DNA of 64,000 nucleotides, taken from Paradevosia sp036499825. Its GTDB lineage: Bacteria > Pseudomonadota > Alphaproteobacteria > Rhizobiales > Devosiaceae. Where the stretch lies: NCBI GenBank assembly GCA_036499825.1, contig DASYCZ010000026.1, forward strand, positions 124,001 through 188,000, in the 5' to 3' direction. Below the pieces are notes generated by a model, which was not told where the DNA came from, did no database searches, and saw nothing but the letters and a program-made list of their open reading frames with translations. Shown one piece after another: positions 43,962 to 52,077 of the stretch; position 1 is the stretch's first letter; each line of letters begins with the position of its first letter. The position numbers and the translations under genes were made by a program.

Positions 43962-44960
43962 TCAGGCGGCCTTGATATTCAGATCGTCGACGGGACCGGA
44001 CACGGCGGCGGCGATATGGGGCGCCACGGCCGCGACCGGCTCGACGTCATTGGCGGGGACCGCCAGGACCGCAGGACGTTTGCCGCGGATGATGGCGAAG
44101 CCACTGAGGGCACGGCGGCGGGTATCGTCGGAGATGACGTTGGCAATACCGGCGAGCACGACGACGCAGAGGCCGGCGATGGCGACATGGTCCGGGAATT
44201 CGCGGTAAAATACCGAGCCGAAGATCATCGCCCAGACGATCTGACTATATTGAGCGGGCGCCACCTGGCTGGCGGGGGCACGGCTGGTGGCGGTGATGAA
44301 CAGCAGCTGTCCGATACCGCCGGTGCAGCCGGCAGTGAAGACGAGCGCCAGTTGCTCGGGCGTCGGCCAATGGAAAGTCGGCAGCATGAGCACGCCATTG
44401 ATGACGATGGTATAGGCGGTAAGCACGCCGAACAGGCTGACGCGCTTCTCGCGCGGGGCAATGAGGCGCAGGATGACGGTGTTGAGCGAGCTGGCGATGG
44501 CGGCCCCGAAGGCGGCCAGATGGCCCCAATGGAGTTCGCGGAAGCCGGGGCGTACGACGATGAGGACGCCGGCGAAGGTAGCCATCAGCAATAGCCAGCG
44601 CTGCAGCGAGACCTCTTCCTTGAGCACGACAACGGAAATGACCGTCACGAACACCGGCGCCAGAAAGCACAGCGAATAGACTTCGGCCAGCGGAATGGTG
44701 GTGAACGCATAGGTCACCAGGATGGCGCTGATGACGCCGCAGACGGCGCGCAGATGCACGAGCCTGGGGTTGTGCAGCCGCAGCGTATGACGCCAGCGTT
44801 CACCCTTGGCCTTGAAGATCATCGCCGGGACGATGGAGAAGCAGGCAGTGAAGAAGCCGATCTCGAAGACGGTGAGATGACCGCCCAGGCCTTTGACGAT
44901 GGAATCGCCACAGGAATAGATGGCGTAGGCGCACAATGCGAAAATGACGCCGACAGGCAT
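43962..44960 (-). CDS. EamA/DMT family transporter
   Basis: A membrane protein of about 332 residues with ten predicted helices in two EamA repeats, for example VGVIFALCAYAIYSCGDSIVKGLGG, VHLRAVCGVISAILVTYAFTTIPLAEVYSLCFLAPVFVTVISVVVLKEEV and SQVAPAQYSQIVWAMIFGSVFYREFPDHVAIAGLCVVVLAGI. Members export metabolites or amino acids; the substrate is unknown. The start could be ATG 44960 or ATG 44972; the first has a better ribosome spacing. An AT-rich region with nested dyads lies upstream. Confidence 0.87.
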   Translation of the reverse strand: MPVGVIFALCAYAIYSCGDSIVKGLGGHLTVFEIGFFTACFSIVPAMIFKAKGERWRHTLRLHNPRLVHLRAVCGVISAILVTYAFTTIPLAEVYSLCFLAPVFVTVISVVVLKEEVSLQRWLLLMATFAGVLIVVRPGFRELHWGHLAAFGAAIASSLNTVILRLIAPREKRVSLFGVLTAYTIVINGVLMLPTFHWPTPEQLALVFTAGCTGGIGQLLFITATSRAPASQVAPAQYSQIVWAMIFGSVFYREFPDHVAIAGLCVVVLAGIANVISDDTRRRALSGFAIIRGKRPAVLAVPANDVEPVAAVAPHIAAAVSGPVDDLNIKAA

Positions 44961-45082
44961 CGTGGTTTCCATTCCAAAACGGTGAGCGCGCCCTGTTCGT
45001 GGGTGATGGCGAAGGGGCGAGTGCGGTGTGGTGCCGCGAGGGAGGCTTTCTGTGCCGAATGCTGGCACTCTACAGTTAAAAA

Positions 45083-45119
45083 ATGAGCAATTTCTTGCTG
45101 CTCCAAAATATTAGCTCAT
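45083..45119. promoter_or_regulatory. Nested dyads in AT-rich region upstream of the EamA gene
   Basis: ATGAGC (45083-45088) and GCTCAT (45114-45119) form outer arms. An inner dyad AGCAA-TTTC-TTGCT lies at 45086-45099. This is likely control DNA of the EamA gene on the minus strand. Confidence 0.3.
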
Positions 45120-45140
45120 AGAGGAGCCTTTGCAACAGTT

Positions 45141-45162
45141 ATCGCGCCACCAGGGGCGCGAT
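45141..45162 (-). terminator. Hairpin after emrA
   Basis: ATCGCGCC (45141-45148) and GGCGCGAT (45155-45162) form an 8-bp stem with a 6-base loop, 39-60 bases past the emrA stop. There is no T-run on the minus strand, so it may only pause or protect the transcript. Confidence 0.45.
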
Positions 45163-45200
45163 CTTGTTGTTGGAGCGGCTTCAGGACAAGTCGAGAGGTC

Positions 45201-46253
45201 TCAGACAGGATCCTTGGCGGTCTCGACGGCGACTTCCACCGACATGCCGGGCAGCAGCTTTTCGGCGAGGGGCTGATCCGCGTCGATCTCGATGCGCACC
45301 GGGATGCGCTGGGCGATCTTGGTAAAATTGCCGCTGGCATTGTCCGGCTTGAGGACGCTGAATTCCGAGCCTGCGGCCGGGGAGATCTGCGAGATATGGC
45401 CGGTCATGGCGCCGTCGTTGAGGGCATCGACGGTAAAGTTCACCAACTGGCCGACCTGGATGCCGGCCATCTGGGTTTCCTTGAAGTTGGCGATGACCCA
45501 GGTGCGGCGCGGCGTGACGGAGGTCAGTTGCGTGCCGACCGAAACATATTGACCGATGCGGGCGGTGACTTCGCCGAGACGCCCGTCCACCGGGGCCAGG
45601 ACCTTGGTGTTGGCGAGGTTGATGCGAGCGAGTTCCACCGCCGCCTCGGCGCCCTTGACCGCGCCTTCCAGCGCCGGCTTGCTGCTGGCGACCAGCGCCA
45701 GGTTCTGCTGGGCGATCTCGACCGACGCCTTGGCCTGGGCCACGCTGGACTGCGCCTGAAGCAGCGCAGCCTGCACCTGATCGATACTCGATTGCGGGGA
45801 GACGCCTTTGGCCAGGAGGGAATTGCCGCGGTCGGCATCGGATTCGGCCTTGTGCAACGCCGCTTCGGCCGCCGAAAGCTGCGCATTGGCGAGGTCGATG
45901 CTGGCCTTCTTGGAGGCGTAGTTCTGATCGTAGTTGGCGAGGGCGTTTTGCTGTTGCTGCAGGGTGGCTCCAGCCTGGGCGATCTGTTCGACATAGATGC
46001 GATCGTCGAGGGTCAGCAGGACATCGCCTTTCTTGACGAGCTGGTAATCGGTGACGGGCACCGAGACGACATAGCCGGCCAGTTGCGGGGCAATCAGCGT
46101 TACCTGGCCCTTGACGAAGGCATTGTTGGTGGTCTCGACCGTCGAAGTGAAGGGCGGCAACTGCCAGGCATAGAGGACGACGAGAATACCGGCGATGCCG
46201 GCCGCCAGCAGCGGGATCGTTGCCTTCGACAGCACGAGTTCTTTGAAACGCAT
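45201..46253 (-). CDS. emrA: EmrA-like membrane fusion protein (HlyD family)
   Basis: The 350-residue adaptor has one amino-terminal membrane helix (ATIPLLAAGIAGILVVLYAWQL), a biotinyl-lipoyl-like half (NAFVKGQVTLIAPQLAGYVVSVPVTDYQLVKKGDVLLTLDD), and a coiled-coil hairpin (about 95-195). The second half-motif (NTKVLAPVDGRLGEVTARIGQYVSVG) and a beta-barrel follow. It links the adjacent MFS pump to an outer-membrane channel. It is the last gene of marR-emrB-emrA. Confidence 0.92.
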   Translation of the reverse strand: MRFKELVLSKATIPLLAAGIAGILVVLYAWQLPPFTSTVETTNNAFVKGQVTLIAPQLAGYVVSVPVTDYQLVKKGDVLLTLDDRIYVEQIAQAGATLQQQQNALANYDQNYASKKASIDLANAQLSAAEAALHKAESDADRGNSLLAKGVSPQSSIDQVQAALLQAQSSVAQAKASVEIAQQNLALVASSKPALEGAVKGAEAAVELARINLANTKVLAPVDGRLGEVTARIGQYVSVGTQLTSVTPRRTWVIANFKETQMAGIQVGQLVNFTVDALNDGAMTGHISQISPAAGSEFSVLKPDNASGNFTKIAQRIPVRIEIDADQPLAEKLLPGMSVEVAVETAKDPV

Positions 46254-46279
46254 TTGGGGATTTGGCTTTCGATTACGGA

Positions 46280-47977
46280 CTAAGAGGCCTTGGCCTCGAT
46301 TTGAAGTTTGGGCTTGTTGAGGGCGTCTACCAGCATGTGGATCAGCAGGGCCGCCATGGCGACGAGCGCACCGACGAAGATCACTGAGAACATATCGTTG
46401 TAGGCGAGCACATTGGCTTGCTGCGTGGCGATCTGGCCGAGCAGCACGACACCTTCGGCGTTACGCTGCGCCGGGTCGGTGAGGACGCGCGCATAGGCGC
46501 CGCCATAAGCCGTGACGCGCTGGGCGACGTTTGGATCGAGCAGGGTCATGCCCTGGGCGATGACATTGGAATGAAACTGCTCGCGGATGGTCACGAAAGT
46601 CTGGAAGACCGCCGAGCCCAGCAGGCCACCGAAAGTTTGGGTCGTGAGGAACACGGTGAGGAACGACAACACATATTTCGGCCCTCCGGCGAGCGCCTTG
46701 GCAAAGCCGGTGCCAAGGGCCGGGGGCAGGAAGATGGCCGCCGCGAGGCCCATCAACGCCTGGCTGACATAGAATTGCTCGGGGCGCGTAAGGACCGTGC
46801 TTTGCGAATCGAGCCAGGCGCCGGCGGCGATCATGGCGAGAGCCAAAAGGTGCAACATCGGGGTACTGCCCGGCTTGATCAGCATGGCCACGATAACGGT
46901 GCCCGCGAGGGTGGCGATGCCGATGACAAGGAAGAGCGGCGCCAACTGGTCGTTGACCATGCCGAGCGCGGTGAACAGGCCAATGGCGCCCACCGACTGT
47001 TCGGACAGCAGCAGGCGAAAGATGATCAGTGAACCCGCAAAGGTCAGCATGTCGCCGCTCGACAGCCAGCGCAGATCGATGATGGGATTCTTGCGATGCA
47101 GTTCGATCAATGCCAGCACCAGCAGCGCCGCAATGCCGGTGGCCAGCAGGATGCCGAGCCAGGGCGCTTCGAGCCACCAATAAGAGCGGCCCATTGAGGC
47201 GACGACGGCCAGGCAGCCGAGGCCGATGCCGAGCAGGGGAAAGCTGATGAGATCGTCGCGATCGAAGACCTGCGCGCGCGGTGGCTGTGTGATGGGGACG
47301 AGGAAGATGGCCGCAAGGCTGACGAGCGCCAGGCCGGCTTCCAGGAGATACAGGCCATGCCATTCGCCGATCTGCAGAAGTTCGGGGGAAATGACGCGGG
47401 CAATAGGCACCGCGAGTCCGCTGCCGAGCAGGCCGAAGCAAAGCCCTATGCTCATCTTGCGCGCCGGCGGCAGCCATTCGAGCATGTAGAAGAAGGCCAG
47501 GGTGCTGAGCGGCGCCGCCGCAATGCCCATCATGGCGCGCACCAACAGGGCCGAGCGCAGATCGTTGGTGAACAGATGGGCGACAACCACGGCGACGTAG
47601 ATGAGGATGCCGATTTCCGCGAAGCGCCGCAGTCCGAACTGGGTACGGACTTTGAACAACACCAGCGTGCCGGTCATGTTGGTGGCGAAATAGGCGGCGG
47701 AGAGCCAGCCTACCTCGGTCTGCGTAGCGCCGAAGGAGGCCTGCAGGCCGGTGAGGTTGGCGGTCAAAAGGTTGATGCCGAGGCCCTGGGTGATGCCGAG
47801 GAGCAACGCGGTGCCGGCGTAGATCGCCGGATGGAAGGGCAGCGATGGGAGGGCGGTCGGCGCCGGAGGAGAAGGCGGCGGTTCTGGAGCCGGGCTGGAG
47901 CTGACGAGTACGAGGACCGGACGCGATGGCGCAACCGCATCGGCAGATGCGGGGGGGACGTTTCTGAGGTCGGTCAT
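46280..47977 (-). CDS. emrB: EmrB-like MFS multidrug exporter (14-TM type)
   Basis: A 565-residue DHA2-type MFS protein. After a Pro/Ser-rich amino tail of about 45 residues come 14 hydrophobic segments, with the MFS loop-type stretch TGTLVLFKVRTQFGLRRFAEIGI and motif-C-like MLEWLPPARKMSIGLCFGLLGSGLAVPIARV. It pumps hydrophobic drugs or toxic compounds with emrA. Its start overlaps the marR stop by 4 bases. Confidence 0.9.
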   Translation of the reverse strand: MTDLRNVPPASADAVAPSRPVLVLVSSSPAPEPPPSPPAPTALPSLPFHPAIYAGTALLLGITQGLGINLLTANLTGLQASFGATQTEVGWLSAAYFATNMTGTLVLFKVRTQFGLRRFAEIGILIYVAVVVAHLFTNDLRSALLVRAMMGIAAAPLSTLAFFYMLEWLPPARKMSIGLCFGLLGSGLAVPIARVISPELLQIGEWHGLYLLEAGLALVSLAAIFLVPITQPPRAQVFDRDDLISFPLLGIGLGCLAVVASMGRSYWWLEAPWLGILLATGIAALLVLALIELHRKNPIIDLRWLSSGDMLTFAGSLIIFRLLLSEQSVGAIGLFTALGMVNDQLAPLFLVIGIATLAGTVIVAMLIKPGSTPMLHLLALAMIAAGAWLDSQSTVLTRPEQFYVSQALMGLAAAIFLPPALGTGFAKALAGGPKYVLSFLTVFLTTQTFGGLLGSAVFQTFVTIREQFHSNVIAQGMTLLDPNVAQRVTAYGGAYARVLTDPAQRNAEGVVLLGQIATQQANVLAYNDMFSVIFVGALVAMAALLIHMLVDALNKPKLQIEAKAS

Positions 47978-48450
47978 GCCGAGGCCTCGTCGTCGCCTTC
48001 CGAAGCGGTGCCGCGGCCGACGCCGGCGGCGGCGACGTTGGCGGTTATCTTGTTGAGGACCTTGCCGGCGGCGGCGATGTCCTCAGGGGTCAGACCCTCG
48101 ACGACTGCGCTGCTCAACTTGCGGGCGACCAGGACGACGCGGTCGGCGAGCGGACGGCCGGCATCGGTGAGGGCGATCATCTTGACGCGCCGGTCGTGGT
48201 CGGCCGGAACCCGCTTGATGTAGCCCAGGCTTTCCAGACCGTCGAGAATGCGCACCGCCGTCGGATTTTCGACGCGCAGGAAGTCGGTCATTTCGGTCTG
48301 GCTGACTTCGGTCTGGGCCAGGGCAAGTTTGAACAGCACCTTGCCGCGGGCAGCGGTCAGGCCCAGGCCTTTCAATTCGGCGTCAAACGCTGTCTGCAGG
48401 CACCGCGACACATGCGCGACGACCTGCACGAAGCTGTAATTTTCGATCAT
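47974..48450 (-). CDS. MarR family regulator of the emr operon
   Basis: A 158-residue winged-helix protein: LGLTAARGKVLFKLALAQTEVSQTEMTDFLRVENPTAVRILDGLESLGYIKRVPADHDRRVKMIALTDAGRPL. It is probably the local repressor of emrB-emrA, released by substrates of the pump. Repeated ATGTAG/CTACAT elements lie just upstream. The amino helix (MIENYSFVQVVAHVSRCLQ) helps dimerise. Confidence 0.9.
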   Translation of the reverse strand: MIENYSFVQVVAHVSRCLQTAFDAELKGLGLTAARGKVLFKLALAQTEVSQTEMTDFLRVENPTAVRILDGLESLGYIKRVPADHDRRVKMIALTDAGRPLADRVVLVARKLSSAVVEGLTPEDIAAAGKVLNKITANVAAAGVGRGTASEGDDEASA

Positions 48451-48454
48451 GGAT

Positions 48455-48500
48455 ATGTAGGTCGCAATAATGTAGGGAGCTATATATTACGATGCTACAT
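48455..48500. promoter_or_regulatory. Repeated elements upstream of the marR-emrB-emrA operon
   Basis: ATGTAG occurs at 48455-48460 and 48470-48475, and its complement CTACAT at 48495-48500, in AT-rich DNA directly before the marR start. These are probable MarR operator half-sites. Confidence 0.45.
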
Positions 48501-48602
48501 AGGACAGGTTGAGCGACCTGTCTAGAGGGACGATGGCGTTGCGGGTGGGGAGGAAAGCTGAGAGTTTGAATCAGCATACCTCGGCAAGGCTATGAAATGT
48601 CT

Positions 48603-48633
48603 GGCTTCGCGAAGGTGTTGTCCCCGCGAAGCC
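48603..48633 (-). terminator. Hairpin after the dehydrogenase gene
   Basis: GGCTTCGCG (48603-48611) and CGCGAAGCC (48625-48633) form a 9-bp stem with a 13-base loop, about 15 bases past the stop codon. The T-run is missing. Confidence 0.5.
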
Positions 48634-48647
48634 GTATTGAAACGGTG

Positions 48648-49460
48648 TTATTCGGCGGCTTGCGACAAACGGTAGCGGGGCGCGGCGCGGTCACGGGAAA
48701 GGTTGGGCGCCAGCGCGTTCCGGGCGGCTTCGAAGGCCTCCCAATCTGCGACATCGGGCAGGGACGGAATGGTGACGGTTTCGCCCTGGTCGAGCCCGGC
48801 GAGGGCGGCATCGACCATCTCGTCAGTATCCATGAGGATTTCGGCGGGCAGGCTGTCGAGCGGCACGCCGGCCTTCTCCCAGATTTCGGTGCGGGTGGCG
48901 CCTGGCAGGACGGCCTGAATGCGGACGCCGTGTTCGGCAAGGCTCGGGGCCAGCGCCTGCGTCAATGTCAGCACGAAGGACTTGCTGGCGCTGTAGACGG
49001 CATTGCCGGGCATGTAGAAGACGGACATTACCGAGGAAACGTTGATGATGGTGCCGCGGCGTCGCGGGATCATGGCAACGGCGGCGGCGCGGGCGAGGCG
49101 GGCTACGGCTGCAATGTTGAGATCGAGAAGATCGTCATAGCGGGCTGGATCGACTTCATCGAGAGAGCCGGGAGCGCTGACGCCGGCGTTGTTGACGAGG
49201 ACGTCGATGGCGGGTTCTGCGGCGAGGCGGGCTTCGACGCGGTGCTGATCTTCGCGCTGCACGAGGTCGGCGACGAGGATTTCGACATGGCGGCCGGTGG
49301 CGGCGGTGAGTTGCGCGGCGAGGGTCTCGAGCTTGTCACGGCTGCGAGCGACGAGCACCAGATCATAGCCGCGGCGGGCGAGGCGGTCCGCATAGATAGC
49401 GCCGATACCGGCTGACGCGCCGGTGATGAGGGCGGTGCCCTGGCGGGTGGGTTGAGTCAT
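48648..49460 (-). CDS. Short-chain dehydrogenase/reductase
   Basis: A 270-residue classical SDR: nucleotide-binding TGASAGIGAIYADRLA, NNAG motif (VLVNNAGVSAPG), catalytic Ser in INVSSVMSVF and YSASK (Tyr and Lys). ATG at 49460 has a GGAG site. Upstream is a 28-bp palindrome whose core also precedes the adjacent TetR gene, so the TetR protein probably controls it. The substrate is unknown. Confidence 0.92.
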   Translation of the reverse strand: MTQPTRQGTALITGASAGIGAIYADRLARRGYDLVLVARSRDKLETLAAQLTAATGRHVEILVADLVQREDQHRVEARLAAEPAIDVLVNNAGVSAPGSLDEVDPARYDDLLDLNIAAVARLARAAAVAMIPRRRGTIINVSSVMSVFYMPGNAVYSASKSFVLTLTQALAPSLAEHGVRIQAVLPGATRTEIWEKAGVPLDSLPAEILMDTDEMVDAALAGLDQGETVTIPSLPDVADWEAFEAARNALAPNLSRDRAAPRYRLSQAAE

Positions 49461-49499
49461 CGAAATTCTCCGTTGCTGCAGGCGCATGAGGCGCGGTCG

Positions 49500-49527
49500 A
49501 ATTTAAATGATGGTCGTCATTTAAATT
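49500..49527. promoter_or_regulatory. 28-bp palindromic operator of the dehydrogenase gene
   Basis: AATTTAAATGA (49500-49510) and TCATTTAAATT (49517-49527) are exact inverted arms around TGGTCG. The core ATGATGGTCGTCAT matches 12 of 14 bases with the site upstream of the TetR gene. Confidence 0.7.
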
Positions 49528-49558
49528 GGCAAGGGCGATGACGGAGATTTTTATGGCG

Positions 49559-50134
49559 TCAGCGAGGAAGGTGTGAACGCCCGGCGGCAAGGATCTCTTC
49601 GGACAAGGGCGTACCGGCGGTTGCCCTTGACAGCAGGAGTGTGCCGATGAGGGTGGAATAGGCCGCGATCGCGGTAGCGCGGTCTTGTGTGCCGATGTCC
49701 GGCTGGGCGAGGCGCTCGATGATGCGCTCGATGCTGTCACTATAGGCCGAACGCACGAGGCTATCCTCGGGCTCGCGGGCGATGTCCCCGACCAGCGCCG
49801 CGGCGGCGCAGCCGGTGCCGGGATGATCACGATGGTCGGCGGACAGGTATGTGGCGGCGAGAGCCTCGAAAGCGGCGGCCGGTGCTTTGGGGTGATGGGC
49901 CGTAGCCATGTCGATCAGTTCGCGGACCTGGGCAAAGGCATCGGTGCACGCGGCGGCGGCGAGAGCGTTCTTGGAAGCGAAGTGACCGTAGAAGCCGCCA
50001 TGTGTGAGGTTGGCTGCCTGCATGACTTCCGGGACGGTCGTGCCCGAGAGGCCTTGTTCGCGAAACAGCCGAGCGGCGGCGGCGATGATTTCCTGATGAT
50101 GTTCTGCGGCCTGAGCCTTGGATGCGCGCGCCAT
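49559..50134 (-). CDS. TetR family regulator
   Basis: A 191-residue regulator with the amino-terminal helix-turn-helix (EIIAAAARLFREQGLSGTTVPEVMQAANLTHGGFYGHFASKNALAAAACT) and a helical ligand domain (HRDHPGTGCAAAALVGDIAREPEDSLVRSAYSDSIERIIERLAQ). The C-terminal type resembles NemR/AcuR-like regulators. It sits upstream of the dehydrogenase it probably represses, and its own start is preceded by a matching operator. Confidence 0.9.
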   Translation of the reverse strand: MARASKAQAAEHHQEIIAAAARLFREQGLSGTTVPEVMQAANLTHGGFYGHFASKNALAAAACTDAFAQVRELIDMATAHHPKAPAAAFEALAATYLSADHRDHPGTGCAAAALVGDIAREPEDSLVRSAYSDSIERIIERLAQPDIGTQDRATAIAAYSTLIGTLLLSRATAGTPLSEEILAAGRSHLPR

Positions 50135-50162
50135 GACGACCTCCGTGGGGTACGCAAATTAT

Positions 50163-50176
50163 ATGATGGTGATCAT
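50163..50176. promoter_or_regulatory. Operator upstream of the TetR gene
   Basis: ATGATGGTGATCAT, an ATGAT/ATCAT dyad, 29 bases before the TetR start. It shares its core with the operator of the neighbouring dehydrogenase gene. Confidence 0.6.
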
Positions 50177-50180
50177 CAGA

Positions 50181-50211
50181 AATAAAAAGGGCGGACACGA
50201 GGTCCGCCCTT
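50181..50211 (-). terminator. Terminator of icd
   Basis: AAGGGCGGAC (50187-50196) and GTCCGCCCTT (50202-50211) around a 5-base loop, with a T-rich tail on the minus strand (TTTTTATT). Confidence 0.9.
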
Positions 50212-50232
50212 GAGCCCGGATATTTCGAGAAC

Positions 50233-51444
50233 TCAGGCCATGGCCTTCTGCAGGTTGGCGTCGATGGCGTCGAGGAAGCCGATGGTGGAGAGCCACGGCT
50301 GGTCGGGGCCGACGAGCAGGGACAGGTCCTTGGTCATCTTGCCTTCCTCGATGGTGGCCACGGTGACCTTTTCGAGCGTGGTGGCGAATTTGGCCAGCGC
50401 GGCATTGTCGTCGAGCTTGGCGCGATGGGCGAGGCCACGCGTCCAGGCGAAGATCGAGGCGGTGGAGTTGGTGGACGTCTCCTTGCCCTGTTGATGCTGG
50501 CGATAGTGGCGGGTCACGGTGCCGTGGGCGGCCTCGGCTTCGACGATCTTGCCGTCGGGAGTGGCCAGCACCGACGTCATCAGGCCGAGAGAGCCGAAGC
50601 CCTGGGCGACGATGTCGGATTGCACGTCGCCGTCATAGTTCTTGCAGGCCCAGACATAGCCGCCGCTCCACTTGAGAGCCGAGGCCACCATGTCGTCGAT
50701 AAGGCGGTGTTCGTACCAGATTTTCTTGGCTTCGAACTTTTCCTTGAACTCGGCTTCGTAGATCTCCTGGAAGATATCCTTGAAGCGGCCGTCATAGGTC
50801 TTGAGGATGGTGTTCTTGGTGGACAGGTAGCAGGGCACGCCGCGATCGAGGGCATAGTTGAAGCTCGAATAGGCGAAGTCGCGGATCGAGTCGTCGAGGT
50901 TGTACATGGCGAGCGCGATACCGGCGCCTGGAGCCTTGAACACTTCGTGCTCGATGACGGTGCCATCTTCGCCGGTGAACTTGATGGTCAGGCTGCCCTT
51001 GCCGGGGAAGGTGAAGTCGGTGGCGCGGTACTGGTCGCCGAAAGCGTGGCGGCCGATGATGATCGGCTGCGTCCAGCCGGGCACGAGGCGCGGTACGTTC
51101 TTGCAGATGATGGGCTCGCGGAAGATGACGCCGCCCAGGATATTGCGGATGGTGCCGTTGGGCGACTTCCACATCTTGGAGAGCTTGAATTCCTCGACGC
51201 GGGCTTCATCGGGCGTAATGGTGGCGCACTTGATGCCGACGCCATACTTCTTGATGGCGTTGGCGCTGTCGATGGTGATCTGGTCCTTGGTGGCTTCGCG
51301 GCTCTCTATCGACAGGTCGTAATATTCGATCGGCAGGTCCAGATACGGGGTGATGAGCTTGTCTTTGATCGCCTGCCAGATGATCCGGGTCATTTCATCG
51401 CCATCGAGATCGACGACCGGGTTGGCGACTTTGATCTTGCTCAT
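50233..51444 (-). CDS. icd: NADP-dependent isocitrate dehydrogenase
   Basis: The 403-residue enzyme makes 2-oxoglutarate and NADPH in the citric acid cycle. It is the monomer-subunit form close to eukaryotic-type IDH: VVDLDGDEMTRIIWQAIKDKLI, SPNGTIRNILGGVIFREPIICKNVPRLVPGW, GRHAFGDQYRATDF, YEHRLIDDMVASALKWSGGYVWACKNYDGDVQSDIVAQGFGSLGLMTSVL and EAAHGTVTRHYR. The start at 51444 begins directly with the family amino end. A terminator follows. Confidence 0.97.
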   Translation of the reverse strand: MSKIKVANPVVDLDGDEMTRIIWQAIKDKLITPYLDLPIEYYDLSIESREATKDQITIDSANAIKKYGVGIKCATITPDEARVEEFKLSKMWKSPNGTIRNILGGVIFREPIICKNVPRLVPGWTQPIIIGRHAFGDQYRATDFTFPGKGSLTIKFTGEDGTVIEHEVFKAPGAGIALAMYNLDDSIRDFAYSSFNYALDRGVPCYLSTKNTILKTYDGRFKDIFQEIYEAEFKEKFEAKKIWYEHRLIDDMVASALKWSGGYVWACKNYDGDVQSDIVAQGFGSLGLMTSVLATPDGKIVEAEAAHGTVTRHYRQHQQGKETSTNSTASIFAWTRGLAHRAKLDDNAALAKFATTLEKVTVATIEEGKMTKDLSLLVGPDQPWLSTIGFLDAIDANLQKAMA

Positions 51445-51548
51445 AGAACGGCTCCGTAGCGGCGGGCATCATCGCCCAAGAAATCCATGGCGGCCCTATA
51501 GCATTGGCATGGGCGCGCGCAAAGGCCGCAGGGACCGGATGTCGCGTA

Positions 51549-51576
51549 TTGGCCCGCGCTTGACGCCGTGTATATG
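51549..51576 (+). promoter_or_regulatory. Possible promoter of the MarR-fabF unit
   Basis: TTGGCC (51549-51554) and TATATG (51571-51576) are 16 bases apart. A GTG/CAC dyad surrounds the -10. The predicted transcript would start only a few bases before the first ATG (51586), so the message may be leaderless. Confidence 0.35.
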
Positions 51577-51585
51577 CACGACTAG

Positions 51586-52014
51586 ATGACAACAATGATG
51601 CAGGACGAGTTCGACGAGTGCCTGGTGCTCAATACGCGGATGGCGGCCCGTGCGGTGACGCGGCGCTACGACGTCAAGCTACGGCCCTATGGCGTCACGG
51701 CGGCGCAGTTCACGGTGCTGATTTCGGTGGCGCGGCGCCCGGACCGGTCGGTGACCGAAATCGCCGGCAGCATCGCTATGGAACGCAGCACGTTGTCGCG
51801 TAACCTGGATCTGCTGGAGCGCAAGGGGCTGATCTATGGTCATGGGGCCGAGCGGGGCAATGGCCGGCTCTGCGCGATGACGGAAGCGGGCTCGGCATTG
51901 GTTGAGGTCCTGGTTCCGCAGTGGCGCGCGATGCAGGCGGAACTGCGTACCCAACTGGCGCAACCGGACCTGCAATCGATGGTCACGGCCTTACAGCAAC
52001 TGGCAAAACTTTGA
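51586..52014 (+). CDS. MarR family regulator
   Basis: A 142-residue winged-helix protein: LRPYGVTAAQFTVLISVARRPDRSVTEIAGSIAMERSTLSRNLDLLERKGLIYGHGAERGNGRLCAMTEAGSALVEV. Three in-frame ATG codons (51586, 51595, 51598) are possible starts, and none has a clear ribosome site. The fabF-like gene starts 64 bases downstream on the same strand, so it may regulate fatty-acid synthase expression locally. Confidence 0.87.
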   Translation: MTTMMQDEFDECLVLNTRMAARAVTRRYDVKLRPYGVTAAQFTVLISVARRPDRSVTEIAGSIAMERSTLSRNLDLLERKGLIYGHGAERGNGRLCAMTEAGSALVEVLVPQWRAMQAELRTQLAQPDLQSMVTALQQLAKL

Positions 52015-52077
52015 CACGGTCGAAGTTCGGCCCGAATTGATCGACAAGCGTGCACAACGCACAGGAGGCAAACGACT

